Source of the DNA: Ureibacillus thermophilus | GTDB taxonomy: Bacteria > Bacillota > Bacilli > Bacillales_A > Planococcaceae | Length of the DNA stretch: 64,000 nt | Assembly: GCF_004331915.1 (NCBI RefSeq) | Contig: NZ_CP036528.1 | Coordinates: 2,586,273 to 2,650,272 of the forward strand | Direction: 5' to 3' | In this document: positions 47,378 to 55,311 of the stretch, piece after piece | How positions within the stretch are numbered: position 1 is the stretch's first letter | Layout of the letters: each line of letters begins with the position of its first letter | The notes under the pieces: model-generated | What the model was told of the DNA's origin: nothing | Database searches by the model: none | Seen by the model: only the letters and a program-made list of their open reading frames with translations | Program-made: the position numbers and the translations under genes

Positions 47378-47614
47378 ATGACTTACAATAATAAGTTGCG
47401 TGAAATTCGGAAAGAAGTAGGAATGCCTGTAGCAGAATTAGCAAGACGTTGTAAAACGACTAGACAAACGATTACTAATATTGAATTGCATGGTCAAGAA
47501 CCTTCTGTAACGTTGGCTTTAAAAATCGCTAAAGCTTTAAAACGGGATCCATACGATATTTTTTTTACGAATGATGTTATACAAGGTTTACAAGAAAGTG
47601 ATAAAACCGCATAG
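47378..47614 (+). CDS. Cro-like XRE family regulator
   Basis: A 78-residue single-domain HTH protein: LREIRKEVGMPVAELARRCK and TTRQTITNIE form the helix-turn-helix. ATG at 47378 after AAGGAGG. First gene of the rightward early operon, opposite the CI-like repressor, hence the natural Cro counterpart. It also resembles small stand-alone regulators of the YgzD type. Confidence 0.88.
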   Translation: MTYNNKLREIRKEVGMPVAELARRCKTTRQTITNIELHGQEPSVTLALKIAKALKRDPYDIFFTNDVIQGLQESDKTA

Positions 47615-47625
47615 GAGATGAAACA

Positions 47626-47880
47626 ATGGAAAACTTAACTCAACATCAAGCTGAAAATGTTTTGTCCAAAGTGAACGATTTATTAAATTATCTTGTTAAA
47701 GAAAATATCTTGTATGAATTCGATCCATCTTTAACAAGTCGTTTAGTTGGTTGTCAAGAGAGGTTAAAGATTCTAATTAGCAAGAAAACGAATGAACAAC
47801 CAACTAAACATATTCCTAGGTTAGAAAGATACATTAAATCTGAATTAGAAGCTATTTTATCTGATTTGAAAGGTTGTTAA
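47626..47880 (+). CDS. Hypothetical early phage protein
   Basis: 84 residues, helical and mixed charge (ENLTQHQAENVLSKVNDLLN...). TAGGAGATGAAACA precedes the ATG, 11 nt after the Cro-like gene. Its last 4 nt overlap the end of the convergent 47877-48254 gene. No family recognised. Confidence 0.65.
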   Translation: MENLTQHQAENVLSKVNDLLNYLVKENILYEFDPSLTSRLVGCQERLKILISKKTNEQPTKHIPRLERYIKSELEAILSDLKGC

Positions 47881-48254
47881 AAATCGAAGAATTTTTTCTC
47901 TTTAAATTGTTTGGATTTAGCTTCATCAATCTGAATTGTCACATCTTTTAAAGAATCGTTATTAACTGTGATACCTAGATGGTCTGAATGATTTAATTGC
48001 AACGATTGGATGCCTCTGCTATGAATGTATATTTCGGTTAATCCTATATCTTCTTTATCGATTTGTATATCACCGATGTAATCAAATACATCATCTTCAT
48101 CACGAGCAAAGACAAGGATACCTGAACTGTATTTCGAACAGCTGATGATTATATCTTCTTTTAGAGCAAAGTAAGTGCGTTCGGTGTCATGATAACGAGA
48201 TTTAAATTGTTTACCATCTACGGTTTCTAAAAGAGTTATACGTTTTTCAGTCAC
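47877..48254 (-). CDS. Hypothetical protein, leftward in the early region
   Basis: About 125 residues, beta-rich and acidic: TEKRITLLETVDGKQFKSRY, ILVFARDEDDVFDYIGDIQI. GTG at 48254 is best spaced from AAGGAGGTG; a GTG at 48263 overlaps the site. It lies opposite to its neighbours, suggesting independent expression, possibly in the lysogen. No family recognised. Confidence 0.55.
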   Translation of the reverse strand: MTEKRITLLETVDGKQFKSRYHDTERTYFALKEDIIISCSKYSSGILVFARDEDDVFDYIGDIQIDKEDIGLTEIYIHSRGIQSLQLNHSDHLGITVNNDSLKDVTIQIDEAKSKQFKEKKFFDF

Positions 48255-48327
48255 AACCAACACCTCCTTCCGCTGTCAATATTCGACAGGAAAGAGAGGA
48301 ATCCTGCAAAAACTAGGAGGTATGTAA

Positions 48328-49062
48328 ATGAATCAATTGCAAGTGATTGAACATAAAGGACAACGTGTTTTAACTACATCACAGCTTGCTGAAAGCTATG
48401 GGACAAGCAGTGATCGCATTTCAAAAAATTTCAGCGAAAACAAAGAACGCTACAAAGAAGGCAAACATTACATTTTACTTCAAGGAGAAGACTTAAAACG
48501 ATTTAAGAACGACTTCCGAAATTCGGAACTGGTTGGAAAAAATGCATCAGCATTGTACTTATGGACAGAAAAAGGCGCATGGCTTCATGCGAAATCACTA
48601 AATACAGACGAAGCTTGGGAAGCTTATGAAATGTTAGTAGATGAATATTATCGTGTTACACAAGAGAAGCAACTTCCACAAGATCCTATCGAACTCGCTT
48701 TAGAAACATCACTAAAAAACTATCAAGAAATTAAATCTCTAAAAAGCGATGTTGCTTATTTAAAAGAATACATGCGCATTGATGGAGCGCAAGAATATGC
48801 TTTAAATTCACAGGGTAAAGCGAAAGTTTTAGAGATACTTGGTGGTTATGAATCGCCTGCATATAACGCAGTAGCACGTAAAGCTTTTGCAGAATTGTGG
48901 CGTGACTTTAAACGTCATTTCAAATTACCACGTTATAGTGAATTACCGAAATCAAAATTCGATGAAGCGGTTTACTTCATTAGCAAATGGCGCCCAAGCA
49001 CTTCATTAGAAATTGAAATTGAAAGCTACAATAAACAAACTCAATTGAAATTAGTTAAATAA
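48328..49062 (+). CDS. Phage antirepressor with ORF6N and ORF6C domains
   Basis: A 244-residue protein. The N-terminal ORF6N domain has GQRVLTTSQLAESYGTSSDR and NFSENKERYKEGKHYILLQG, followed by ALYLWTEKGAWLHAKSLNTD. The C-terminal ORF6C-like domain has GKAKVLEILGGYESPAYNAV and FAELWRDFKRHFKLPRYSEL. Such proteins antagonise phage repressors or bind DNA. AGGAGG precedes the ATG. A hairpin AAAGGCTGT/ACAGCCTTT directly after the stop may attenuate the next gene. Confidence 0.88.
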   Translation: MNQLQVIEHKGQRVLTTSQLAESYGTSSDRISKNFSENKERYKEGKHYILLQGEDLKRFKNDFRNSELVGKNASALYLWTEKGAWLHAKSLNTDEAWEAYEMLVDEYYRVTQEKQLPQDPIELALETSLKNYQEIKSLKSDVAYLKEYMRIDGAQEYALNSQGKAKVLEILGGYESPAYNAVARKAFAELWRDFKRHFKLPRYSELPKSKFDEAVYFISKWRPSTSLEIEIESYNKQTQLKLVK

Positions 49063-49104
49063 AAAGGCTGTCGGGCAAACAGCCTTTGCAAAGGAGGACT
49101 TTTG

Positions 49105-49422
49105 ATGGTTAGAAAAATTCAGGAACAACCATCTGAAAGTGTTCTGATAAAAACTATTTTAGAAATGTCTGGAATTACTACAGAAAAAATTGAAAAACAA
49201 ATTGAAAGTTTAATCAATGATGTAATGCGACCTAAGTTACTGTACTGGGACATTAAGAAAATGTCCGAACTTACCTGCATGGAACCTTCGTATTTAGAAA
49301 AATACGTTCTACATGATCCACGAATGAAAGTGTACGAACGTAGAAACGGTAAGGGCAAACGATTCTGGGAATACGAAGGCAGCGTTAAAGCTTTAAAAGA
49401 AATTGTTGATGAATGGTACTGA
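49105..49422 (+). CDS. Phage HTH/excisionase-like protein (DUF771-like)
   Basis: 105 residues. The C-terminal part WDIKKMSELTCMEPSYLEKY..RRNGKGKRFWEYEG resembles winged-helix DNA-binding phage proteins of the DUF771/excisionase kind. AAAGGAGGACTTTTG precedes the ATG. Could be a directionality factor or an early regulator; it cannot be decided from sequence. Confidence 0.6.
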   Translation: MVRKIQEQPSESVLIKTILEMSGITTEKIEKQIESLINDVMRPKLLYWDIKKMSELTCMEPSYLEKYVLHDPRMKVYERRNGKGKRFWEYEGSVKALKEIVDEWY

Positions 49423-49435
49423 TAAAAAATACATC

Positions 49436-49452
49436 GGGCAGATGTACGGGCA
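49436..49452. repeat. 17-bp repeat (copy 2)
   Basis: Exact copy of GGGCAGATGTACGGGCA found at 44073-44089; further GGGCA/GGGCAG units follow (49470s). It lies in the noncoding gap after the DUF771-like gene. Confidence 0.6.
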
Positions 49453-49581
49453 AATAGTAATTCTTCGTATTGTTAGAGGCCGGGCAGAACCTCTACTAAT
49501 ATCTTAATCTCAAACGAATTAACTTGGTATTCCGAGACGGAATATATTCCATTTTGGAATATTTGAAGGGGGGTGAAAGCC

Positions 49582-49866
49582 GTGCAAGTAACCCAGGAGT
49601 ATCATAAGTTGCTGAAACAATTCAGAAAGAAAGCAAAAATGACCCAAGAACAAATTGCTTACGAACTCAATATAACTCAATCGACAGTAAGCAAAATCGA
49701 AAGCGGTCGATACTTTGTTGATATTAAAACATTCATGAACTGGGTGAGGGTTACGAATTGTGAAGCGCAGGCAGCAGTAATGATGTTCGGCGCAGATGTG
49801 CTAAACAACGCTTTGACTTTATTACAAATGATTCCAGCGTTTATAGGAGGGGTGTTATGGATTTAA
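49582..49866 (+). CDS. XRE family HTH phage regulator
   Basis: 94 residues with the HTH FRKKAKMTQEQIAYELNITQ and STVSKIESGRY. GTG at 49582 is 8-9 nt after AAGGGGGG; the GTG at 49573 is too close. The C-terminal part is hydrophobic (MMFGADVLNNALTLLQMIPA) and could contact the membrane or dimerise. Overlaps the next gene by 10 nt. Confidence 0.8.
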   Translation: MQVTQEYHKLLKQFRKKAKMTQEQIAYELNITQSTVSKIESGRYFVDIKTFMNWVRVTNCEAQAAVMMFGADVLNNALTLLQMIPAFIGGVLWI

Positions 49867-50117
49867 AATCTATCAATTTTGAGATAGCAAAAGAGAAAGC
49901 GTGCATTGATGATCTCTTAAACATGATTAGAATGCACACTCAAGACGGACGAATTGATTTAGCTATCGCTAGAAACAGAGATATGCTTCGCTCTCTTGAA
50001 CGAGTACAAAAGCTCGAAAACCAACGAAGATTTTACTTAACAATACATGATTTATCAAAACGAGGAATTTTATGTGAGGTGGTCAAAAGGTGCGAAAGTT
50101 TAAATGGCGCAAGTTGA
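49857..50117 (+). CDS. Hypothetical early phage protein
   Basis: 86 residues, helical (EIAKEKACIDDLLNMIRMHT, NRDMLRSLERVQKLENQRRF). ATG after AGGAGGGGTGTT, overlapping the HTH gene. No family recognised. Confidence 0.65.
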   Translation: MDLKSINFEIAKEKACIDDLLNMIRMHTQDGRIDLAIARNRDMLRSLERVQKLENQRRFYLTIHDLSKRGILCEVVKRCESLNGAS

Positions 50118-50157
50118 CATTAATTCAAAAGTTGTTGCTATCAGGCAAGGTGATCAG

Positions 50158-50280
50158 ATGAAGTGGCTCAACGATTACTTTTTCGAAGGACAAGGTACCA
50201 TATCAGATTTCATTTGGTTCTTTGGACCATTATTATTCGGAATTATCTTAACAGTTTTCTTATATATTCACATCAATTAA
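50158..50280 (+). CDS. Small membrane protein, 40 residues
   Basis: MKWLNDYFFEGQGTISDFIW then FFGPLLFGIILTVFLYIHIN. One C-terminal membrane span. AAGGTGATC precedes the ATG at 50158; an in-frame ATG at 50104 would add 18 residues but has no site. A hairpin CCGCTAACCA/TGGTTAACGG follows the stop. Confidence 0.5.
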   Translation: MKWLNDYFFEGQGTISDFIWFFGPLLFGIILTVFLYIHIN

Positions 50281-50354
50281 AAAACCGCTAACCAAAATGG
50301 TTAACGGCAGACTAATATACACTAATTCAATTATAACACAAATGATGATGGGTT

Positions 50355-50561
50355 GCGAGTCTAACTCGCTCCTATCCAGCAGTTCATAATCGACTCCTCG
50401 AATCATTTGGTTGGTTAGCCACGGGGATTATGAGCTGCCGGATGGGATTAGCAATCTATCTACAACCGAGCCCAGCTTCGCCAAGACTCCATTCGGACGA
50501 GCGGCGGCCGCAAAGGCTCCAGTGGCGACGACGTTGTGGATAGATTGGTGATTCTATCACC
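50355..50561 (+). ncRNA. Candidate structured RNA in the prophage early region
   Basis: A GC-rich, noncoding island in AT-rich surroundings with four helices: GCGAGT/ACTCGC (50355-50360/50364-50369); an 18-bp helix of 50374-50391 with 50426-50443 in which both non-Watson-Crick positions are G-U compatible; a 15-bp helix of 50452-50466 with 50533-50547, again with one G-U; and GGTGAT/ATCACC (50547-50552/50556-50561). Inside the third helix GAGCC (50468-50472) can pair with GGCTC (50515-50519). It sits 3 nt before the ribosome site of the next gene. No known RNA family is recognised. Confidence 0.55.
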
Positions 50562-50579
50562 AAGAAGGAGGGATGCGTG

Positions 50580-50762
50580 ATGATTACATGGGTTAATGGC
50601 AATACAGCTGTAATCAATGGCGGCCGTAAATACAAATTTACAGGCATTATTCGAGGGCAAGGATATGTCCCAATAACTTATTATGCAGATTCCATTGAGG
50701 AAATCACTGATGGGTTAATCCTCGATGAATGGATTTACTACATCAAGGAGGTGAAATCATGA
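50580..50762 (+). CDS. Hypothetical early phage protein
   Basis: 60 residues, beta-rich: MITWVNGNTAVINGGRKYKF. AAGGAGGG precedes; an alternative GTG lies one codon earlier. It directly follows the structured RNA element, so its translation might be affected by that fold. Overlaps the next gene by 4 nt. Confidence 0.6.
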   Translation: MITWVNGNTAVINGGRKYKFTGIIRGQGYVPITYYADSIEEITDGLILDEWIYYIKEVKS

Positions 50763-50962
50763 GACCAATCGATATCGAAAATCCAATGGTCCTCGGCGGA
50801 GTTTATCCGGAAGATGCGGTAGGACCAATAGGAAAATGTAAAACATGCGATGCACCAATTTATGGAGGGGATGGCGCCGCAACATTCGATGATGAACTGT
50901 TTTGCAGTCCAAGCTGCCTTTGGGAGTATCTCATGGATGATGGGTCTCTCGAAGAAATATAA
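50759..50962 (+). CDS. Small zinc-ribbon phage protein
   Basis: 67 residues with a likely four-cysteine zinc site: KCKTCDAPIYGGDGA..LFCSPSCLWEYL. ATG at 50759 follows AAGGAGGTG and overlaps the previous stop. Function unknown; perhaps nucleic-acid or protein binding. Confidence 0.65.
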   Translation: MRPIDIENPMVLGGVYPEDAVGPIGKCKTCDAPIYGGDGAATFDDELFCSPSCLWEYLMDDGSLEEI

Positions 50963-51036
50963 AAGACCACTTTTTTAAGTGGCCTACAAATAAAAAATAT
51001 TTCAATTACTGAAATTATAGCATAGGAGGTCTGAAA

Positions 51037-51981
51037 ATGGTATCAGCAATTTCAACGCTCGAAATGGACCGCCAAGAGTGGTTGGAAGCAAGAACAAAAG
51101 GGCTTGGCGGTTCTGATGCAGCGATTGTTCTTGGTCTAAATAAATGGAAAACACCTTTTGAATTATGGTTGGAAAAGACAGGTCAAGTAACAACTCAAGA
51201 ATCACAAAGCGAGGCAGCTTACTGGGGAACAATGCTTGAAGATATGGTTGCAAAAGAATTTGAAATCCGAAGCGGGAAAAAGGTACGTCGCAGAAATGCA
51301 ATGTTCCAACATCCAGAATATCCGTTCATTATCGCAAATGTAGACAGAATGGTGGTTGGCGAAAAAGCCATCCTTGAATGCAAAACCACGTCTGCATACA
51401 ACGCTGATGAGTGGAAAAATGATGAAATCCCGGAAACGTATATTGTGCAAGTTCAGCATTATTTAGGAGTATTAGGTCCCGAATATGAGCGGGCATATAT
51501 TGCAGTACTAATTGGCGGACAAAAGTTTCTTTGGAAAGAAATTGAGCGCGACGATGAACTTATCAACATGATTTTTGAAACTGAAAAGCATTTTTGGCAC
51601 GAACACGTTGAAAAAAATATACCACCAAAACTTGATGGATCCAGTGCTGCTGAAGAATATTTGAAAAAACGTTACGCCGACGCAGAACGAGGAAAAACCG
51701 TTGATTTGAAACATGAATATAAAAGTAAAATCGAAGAATTACTTTCCCTCAAAGAGACAATTAAACAATTAGAAGAACAAGAAAAAGCGTTGGAAAACGA
51801 GATTAAAAACGAGCTAAAAGACGCTGAATACGGAATGGTAGGAAATTATCAAATCAGTTGGAAGCCTATCGTATCCAACAAGGTTGATTCTAAGAAATTG
51901 AAAGAGAAGTTCCCTCATGTATATGAACAAGTCATTAAACAATCAAGTTACCGGAAATTTGGAATTAAACAAATTAGCTGA
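51037..51981 (+). CDS. YqaJ-family phage recombination exonuclease
   Basis: A 314-residue lambda-exonuclease-like nuclease. Motifs: RTKGLGGSDAAIVLGLNKW, the Glu in WGTMLEDMVAKEF, and the PD-(D/E)XK core IANVDRMVVGEKAILECKTT with QVQHYLGVLG. The C-terminal region is coiled coil. AGGAGG precedes the ATG. Works with the downstream RecT annealase in 5'-3' resection and single-strand annealing. Confidence 0.93.
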   Translation: MVSAISTLEMDRQEWLEARTKGLGGSDAAIVLGLNKWKTPFELWLEKTGQVTTQESQSEAAYWGTMLEDMVAKEFEIRSGKKVRRRNAMFQHPEYPFIIANVDRMVVGEKAILECKTTSAYNADEWKNDEIPETYIVQVQHYLGVLGPEYERAYIAVLIGGQKFLWKEIERDDELINMIFETEKHFWHEHVEKNIPPKLDGSSAAEEYLKKRYADAERGKTVDLKHEYKSKIEELLSLKETIKQLEEQEKALENEIKNELKDAEYGMVGNYQISWKPIVSNKVDSKKLKEKFPHVYEQVIKQSSYRKFGIKQIS

Positions 51982-51995
51982 AAGGGTGAAAAGTT

Positions 51996-52820
51996 ATGGC
52001 TACAACACAATCATTGAAAAACAAACTTGCTTCTAAAAGTCAAAATAGCCCTGTACACGGATACACAATCAAGCAGCTGATGAACAGTGAAAGCGTGAAA
52101 AAACGCTTTGAAGAAGTGCTTGGAAAAAGGGCTCCGCAGTTTATGACTAGCGTAATCAATTTGGTCAACAGCGATACAAACTTGCAAAAATGCGACCAGA
52201 TGAGTGTAATAGGCAGCGCTATGGTCGCTGCCACACTGGATCTTCCAGTCGATAAAAACTTAGGTTATGCGTGGATTGTACCATATGGAAACCGGGCAAC
52301 TTTTCAATTGGGTTACAAAGGTTATATCCAATTAGCTTTACGTACCGGACAGTATAAATCAATAAATGTTATCGAAGTTTACGAAGGCGAACTTCAAAAG
52401 TGGAACCGACTCACTGAAGAATTTGAAATCGATTTTGATAAAAAACAATCGGATGCAATCGTTGGATATGCAGCTTATTTTGAGTTGATTAACGGTTTTA
52501 AGAAAACAGTCTACTGGACCAAAGAAGAAGTCGAACGGCACCGTAAACGCTTTTCTAAGTCTGACTTCGGATGGAAAAACGATTATGACGCGATGGCCAA
52601 GAAAACAGTTCTCAAAAATATGCTGAGCAAATGGGGCATTCTTTCAATCGAAATGCAACAAGCGTTCATTGAAGACAGCGAGGAGCGAGAATTTAAGGAC
52701 ATTACGAAAGATGTAGCAGAAAGCAACATTATTGAAATAGAAGTTGAAGCAGAAGATACGGAGCCAGTACAAGAAGAACAGCAACAAGAGCAAGTCGCAG
52801 AGCAACAAACATTAATCTAA
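51996..52820 (+). CDS. recT: RecT family single-strand annealing protein
   Basis: A 274-residue recombinase that coats single-stranded DNA and anneals complementary strands. The RecT pattern is visible in FEEVLGKRAPQFMTSVINLV, AATLDLPVDKNLGYAWIVPY and QLGYKGYIQLALRTGQYKSI. The C-terminus is a Glu/Gln-rich tail. 14 nt after the exonuclease gene; forms the phage homologous recombination pair. Confidence 0.95.
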   Translation: MATTQSLKNKLASKSQNSPVHGYTIKQLMNSESVKKRFEEVLGKRAPQFMTSVINLVNSDTNLQKCDQMSVIGSAMVAATLDLPVDKNLGYAWIVPYGNRATFQLGYKGYIQLALRTGQYKSINVIEVYEGELQKWNRLTEEFEIDFDKKQSDAIVGYAAYFELINGFKKTVYWTKEEVERHRKRFSKSDFGWKNDYDAMAKKTVLKNMLSKWGILSIEMQQAFIEDSEEREFKDITKDVAESNIIEIEVEAEDTEPVQEEQQQEQVAEQQTLI

Positions 52821-52864
52821 CGCGAGGGGAGAAATCCCCTCAATCATAAAGGAGGGCGAGGGCA

Positions 52865-53632
52865 ATGGGCATTGTAAGGGTCGCTAAGAACAGCAATTAT
52901 GTAGTGATGAACAGGACAGCGTTAAACGATAAACGGCTATCCTGGAAAGCTAAGGGCATAATGGCATATCTGTTATCTATGCCGGATGACTGGGTGTTTT
53001 ATATGGACGAATTAGTAACGCATGCATCTGATGGAAAAGCATCATTTAGATCGGGTTTTAACGAACTGAAAGAACATGGTTATGTTGAACGTGTTCCTAT
53101 ACGAGAAGGGCAAAGGATTGTAAGGTGGGAAACTATTGTTCATGAAGTTCCTAAAAAGTCTCTACTTACCGATTTTCAAGAAGTAGAAAATCAAGAAGTA
53201 GATTTTCAAGAAGTAGAAAATCCGACACTACTAAATACTGATAATAACCAAGTATTGAATATACCAAGTACTGATAATAATTCTACTACTACTAATACTG
53301 CTGATCGCAGCCAAGAAATATTCCAAGCAGTCCAAGAAAACATTCGCTATAACCTGTCACCAATCGAAATAGAAACAATTGAATACTGGATTAAAGATTA
53401 TCCTCACGACTTAATCTTAGAAGCTATTAGACGGGCAGTTCTATCAAATCGGGCAACTCTAAGATATATCGAAACTATCTTAAAAGACTGGCAGCATAAA
53501 AGAATTAGTAATTTAGCCGAAGTCGAACGCGACGACGCGGAATTTAAACGAAAACGAGGTGGACGAAGTGAACGCGATTCAAACGGTAATGGACAATCTG
53601 ATCGAGCGTCAGAAGATGACTTCTCACTCTGA
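52865..53632 (+). CDS. DnaD-domain replication initiator/replisome organizer
   Basis: A 255-residue protein. The N-terminal winged-helix domain (RLSWKAKGIMAYLLSMPDDW) is the phage initiator type. A linker with a duplicated DFQEVEN unit and Asn/Thr-rich stretch follows, then a DnaD-like domain (YNLSPIEIETIEYWIKDYPH, AIRRAVLSNRATLRYIETIL). AAAGGAGGGCGAGGGC precedes the ATG. It should bind the phage origin and recruit the downstream helicase loader. The linker DNA carries direct repeats that may be the origin itself. Confidence 0.9.
   Translation: MGIVRVAKNSNYVVMNRTALNDKRLSWKAKGIMAYLLSMPDDWVFYMDELVTHASDGKASFRSGFNELKEHGYVERVPIREGQRIVRWETIVHEVPKKSLLTDFQEVENQEVDFQEVENPTLLNTDNNQVLNIPSTDNNSTTTNTADRSQEIFQAVQENIRYNLSPIEIETIEYWIKDYPHDLILEAIRRAVLSNRATLRYIETILKDWQHKRISNLAEVERDDAEFKRKRGGRSERDSNGNGQSDRASEDDFSL
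53171..53280 (+). repeat. Direct repeats inside the initiator gene, possible phage origin
   Basis: A 22-bp unit starting GATTTTCAAGAAG occurs exactly at 53171-53192 and 53201-53222 (30-bp period). A second unit, TACTGATAATAA, occurs at 53236-53247 and 53269-53280. AT-rich iterons within the initiator linker are a common location for siphophage origins. Confidence 0.5.
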
Positions 53633-54398
53633 TGTGCACATCTGCCCACACTGTGGCCAAGAGGTACCTCCGATGGAAATCGAAGTGCTCGGCCGTAAAA
53701 GATGGGTGCAACCGATTTGCGAATGCGAGAAACAAGCAAAAATGGAAGAAATAAATCGACTGGTACGAGCCAAAGAAGAAAATGAAGTTCGTGAGTTATT
53801 CTCGATTAGCAACATCGGGGATAAATACTTAAATGCTAGTTTCGAAAACTTTGAGGTTCGGCCAGGCAGCGAAAATGCTTATAAAATCGCGAAACATTAT
53901 GCCGAACACTTTGAAGAATACGGCCCCGAATCCATCATGATATGGGGTGAACCAGGAAACGGGAAAACGCATTTAGCGGCAGCGGTTCATAATCATTTGA
54001 CGAAACACGGGAAAGTCGTTGTATTCATTTCAATGCCAGAGCTGCTGAACAAAATTAAAGCGACATTTAACTATAACAACAAAGAAACCGAACAGCAGAT
54101 TTTAAAAGCATTAAACATTTGTGACTTGTTAATTATCGATGATCTAGGAGCAGAAAAAACATCGGATTGGGTGCAAGAAACGGTATTCACGATTATTGAC
54201 GGACGTTACAGACGTCAGAAACCAATTCTAGCAACTTCAAATATTCGGCCTGCTGATTTAATCGACAAAATTGGAAATCGTGCATACGACAGAATCCTCG
54301 AAATGTCACAGCCTATTGAAAACAAAGCGACTAGCTACAGACGGGAGATTGCGAAGCAAAGACTATCAAAATTTGATGAGATTTTAAGGGGTGAATGA
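53568..54398 (+). CDS. DnaC-like helicase loader ATPase
   Basis: A 276-residue AAA+ protein. An N-terminal zinc-binding segment (HICPHCGQE..CECEK) precedes Walker A WGEPGNGKTHLAA, Walker B CDLLIIDDLGAE and sensor ILATSNIRP. The GTG at 53568 follows CGAGGTGGAC, overlapping the initiator gene by 65 nt. Loads the host replicative helicase at the phage origin. Confidence 0.92.
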   Translation: MNAIQTVMDNLIERQKMTSHSDVHICPHCGQEVPPMEIEVLGRKRWVQPICECEKQAKMEEINRLVRAKEENEVRELFSISNIGDKYLNASFENFEVRPGSENAYKIAKHYAEHFEEYGPESIMIWGEPGNGKTHLAAAVHNHLTKHGKVVVFISMPELLNKIKATFNYNNKETEQQILKALNICDLLIIDDLGAEKTSDWVQETVFTIIDGRYRRQKPILATSNIRPADLIDKIGNRAYDRILEMSQPIENKATSYRREIAKQRLSKFDEILRGE

Positions 54399-54399
54399 A

Positions 54400-54699
54400 A
54401 TGGCAAAAGTGTATGTCGTAACTGTATTTGATGCAGGCGAATATAAAACAGAGCCGTGGGAAGTTATTGAAAATGAATTTGAAGCATATGACTACGCGGC
54501 TCGATTGAACAGAGAATGGGCAGCGAAAGGCGATCATTCGGAAGCAACAGTTTCCGAACATGAATTCGAAAGTAAATTTGAAAAGGCGCTCAAAGAAATC
54601 GAAGCCATTACTCGCGGGCTAGGCGACTTCAACCCAACATATGACAAGATTCATAAAATCGCGAGTGAGGCGTTGGGGGTGAATGAAAATGAGCGATAA
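54400..54699 (+). CDS. Hypothetical phage protein
   Basis: 99 residues: AKVYVVTVFDAGEYKTEPWE, then a helical C-terminus with EKALKEIEAITRGLGDFNPT. ATG at 54400 after AAGGGGTGAATGA, one base after the loader stop. No family recognised. Confidence 0.65.
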   Translation: MAKVYVVTVFDAGEYKTEPWEVIENEFEAYDYAARLNREWAAKGDHSEATVSEHEFESKFEKALKEIEAITRGLGDFNPTYDKIHKIASEALGVNENER

Positions 54700-54925
54700 G
54701 GAACGGTTGGAAAATTTAAATCCAACAATTGTTGATAATCAAGGGAATGTCACATTAAAAGGCGATGATTACCATTGGTTGATGGAACTAGCTGAAAAAG
54801 CGGAAAAGTTTCGTAAAGCGCTTGAGTTTTATGCGGATGAAAGTATCTATTCTGCAAAGAACAAAGAACGGGCAGAAATCACTTTGGATTATGGTGAAAA
54901 AGCACGAAAAGCATTGGAGGGATAA
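54689..54925 (+). CDS. Hypothetical phage protein
   Basis: 78 residues, helical and charged, with DDYHWLMELAEKAEKFRKAL. The ATG at 54689 follows GGGGGTGAATGAA; an ATG two codons earlier is possible. Overlaps the previous gene by 11 nt. No family recognised. Confidence 0.6.
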   Translation: MSDKERLENLNPTIVDNQGNVTLKGDDYHWLMELAEKAEKFRKALEFYADESIYSAKNKERAEITLDYGEKARKALEG

Positions 54926-54927
54926 AA

Positions 54928-55311
54928 ATGGTAAATTCACGGTTTAAGTTTCGTGCGTGGTTTAATTTAAAAAACAAAATGGTTGAATCTGAAAATTTAG
55001 CATTTCAATACGAAGGCGATGAAGAAAATCCTTTAACATTCGCTTTTGATAAAGCTGATATTGATGAGAACGGTAATGAAAAAGGAACGATGTGTTTTAT
55101 TTTAATGCAATTTACAGGCTTATACGACAAAAACGGCAAGGAGATTTATGAGGGGGATATTGTATCTTATTTTGGTTTAAAATACGAAGTTTTATTTAAA
55201 AATGGTGCTTTTGGTTGGATGGAGGATGGAGAATTTTATTCTTTCAATGAAATGGCTCGTTCAGAGTTTAATAAATTCGAAATCATTGGCAATGTTCCGG
55301 TTAGCTGTTAA
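54928..55311 (+). CDS. YopX family protein (altered C-terminus)
   Basis: 127 residues with the YopX pattern: [40 protein letters not shown] and [10 protein letters not shown]. Relatives usually end ..GNI(Y/H)ENPEL; here the last residues are PVSC because the gene runs into ssb coding DNA. GGAGGGATAAAA precedes the ATG. Function of YopX proteins is unknown. Confidence 0.8.
   Translation: MVNSRFKFRAWFNLKNKMVESENLAFQYEGDEENPLTFAFDKADIDENGNEKGTMCFILMQFTGLYDKNGKEIYEGDIVSYFGLKYEVLFKNGAFGWMEDGEFYSFNEMARSEFNKFEIIGNVPVSC

Noticed and set aside
50456-50660. Two overlapping leftward frames of 63-66 codons in the structured GC-rich island
   Set aside because: They are low-stop by-products of GC-rich sequence, lack ribosome sites and lie antisense to the rightward operon.
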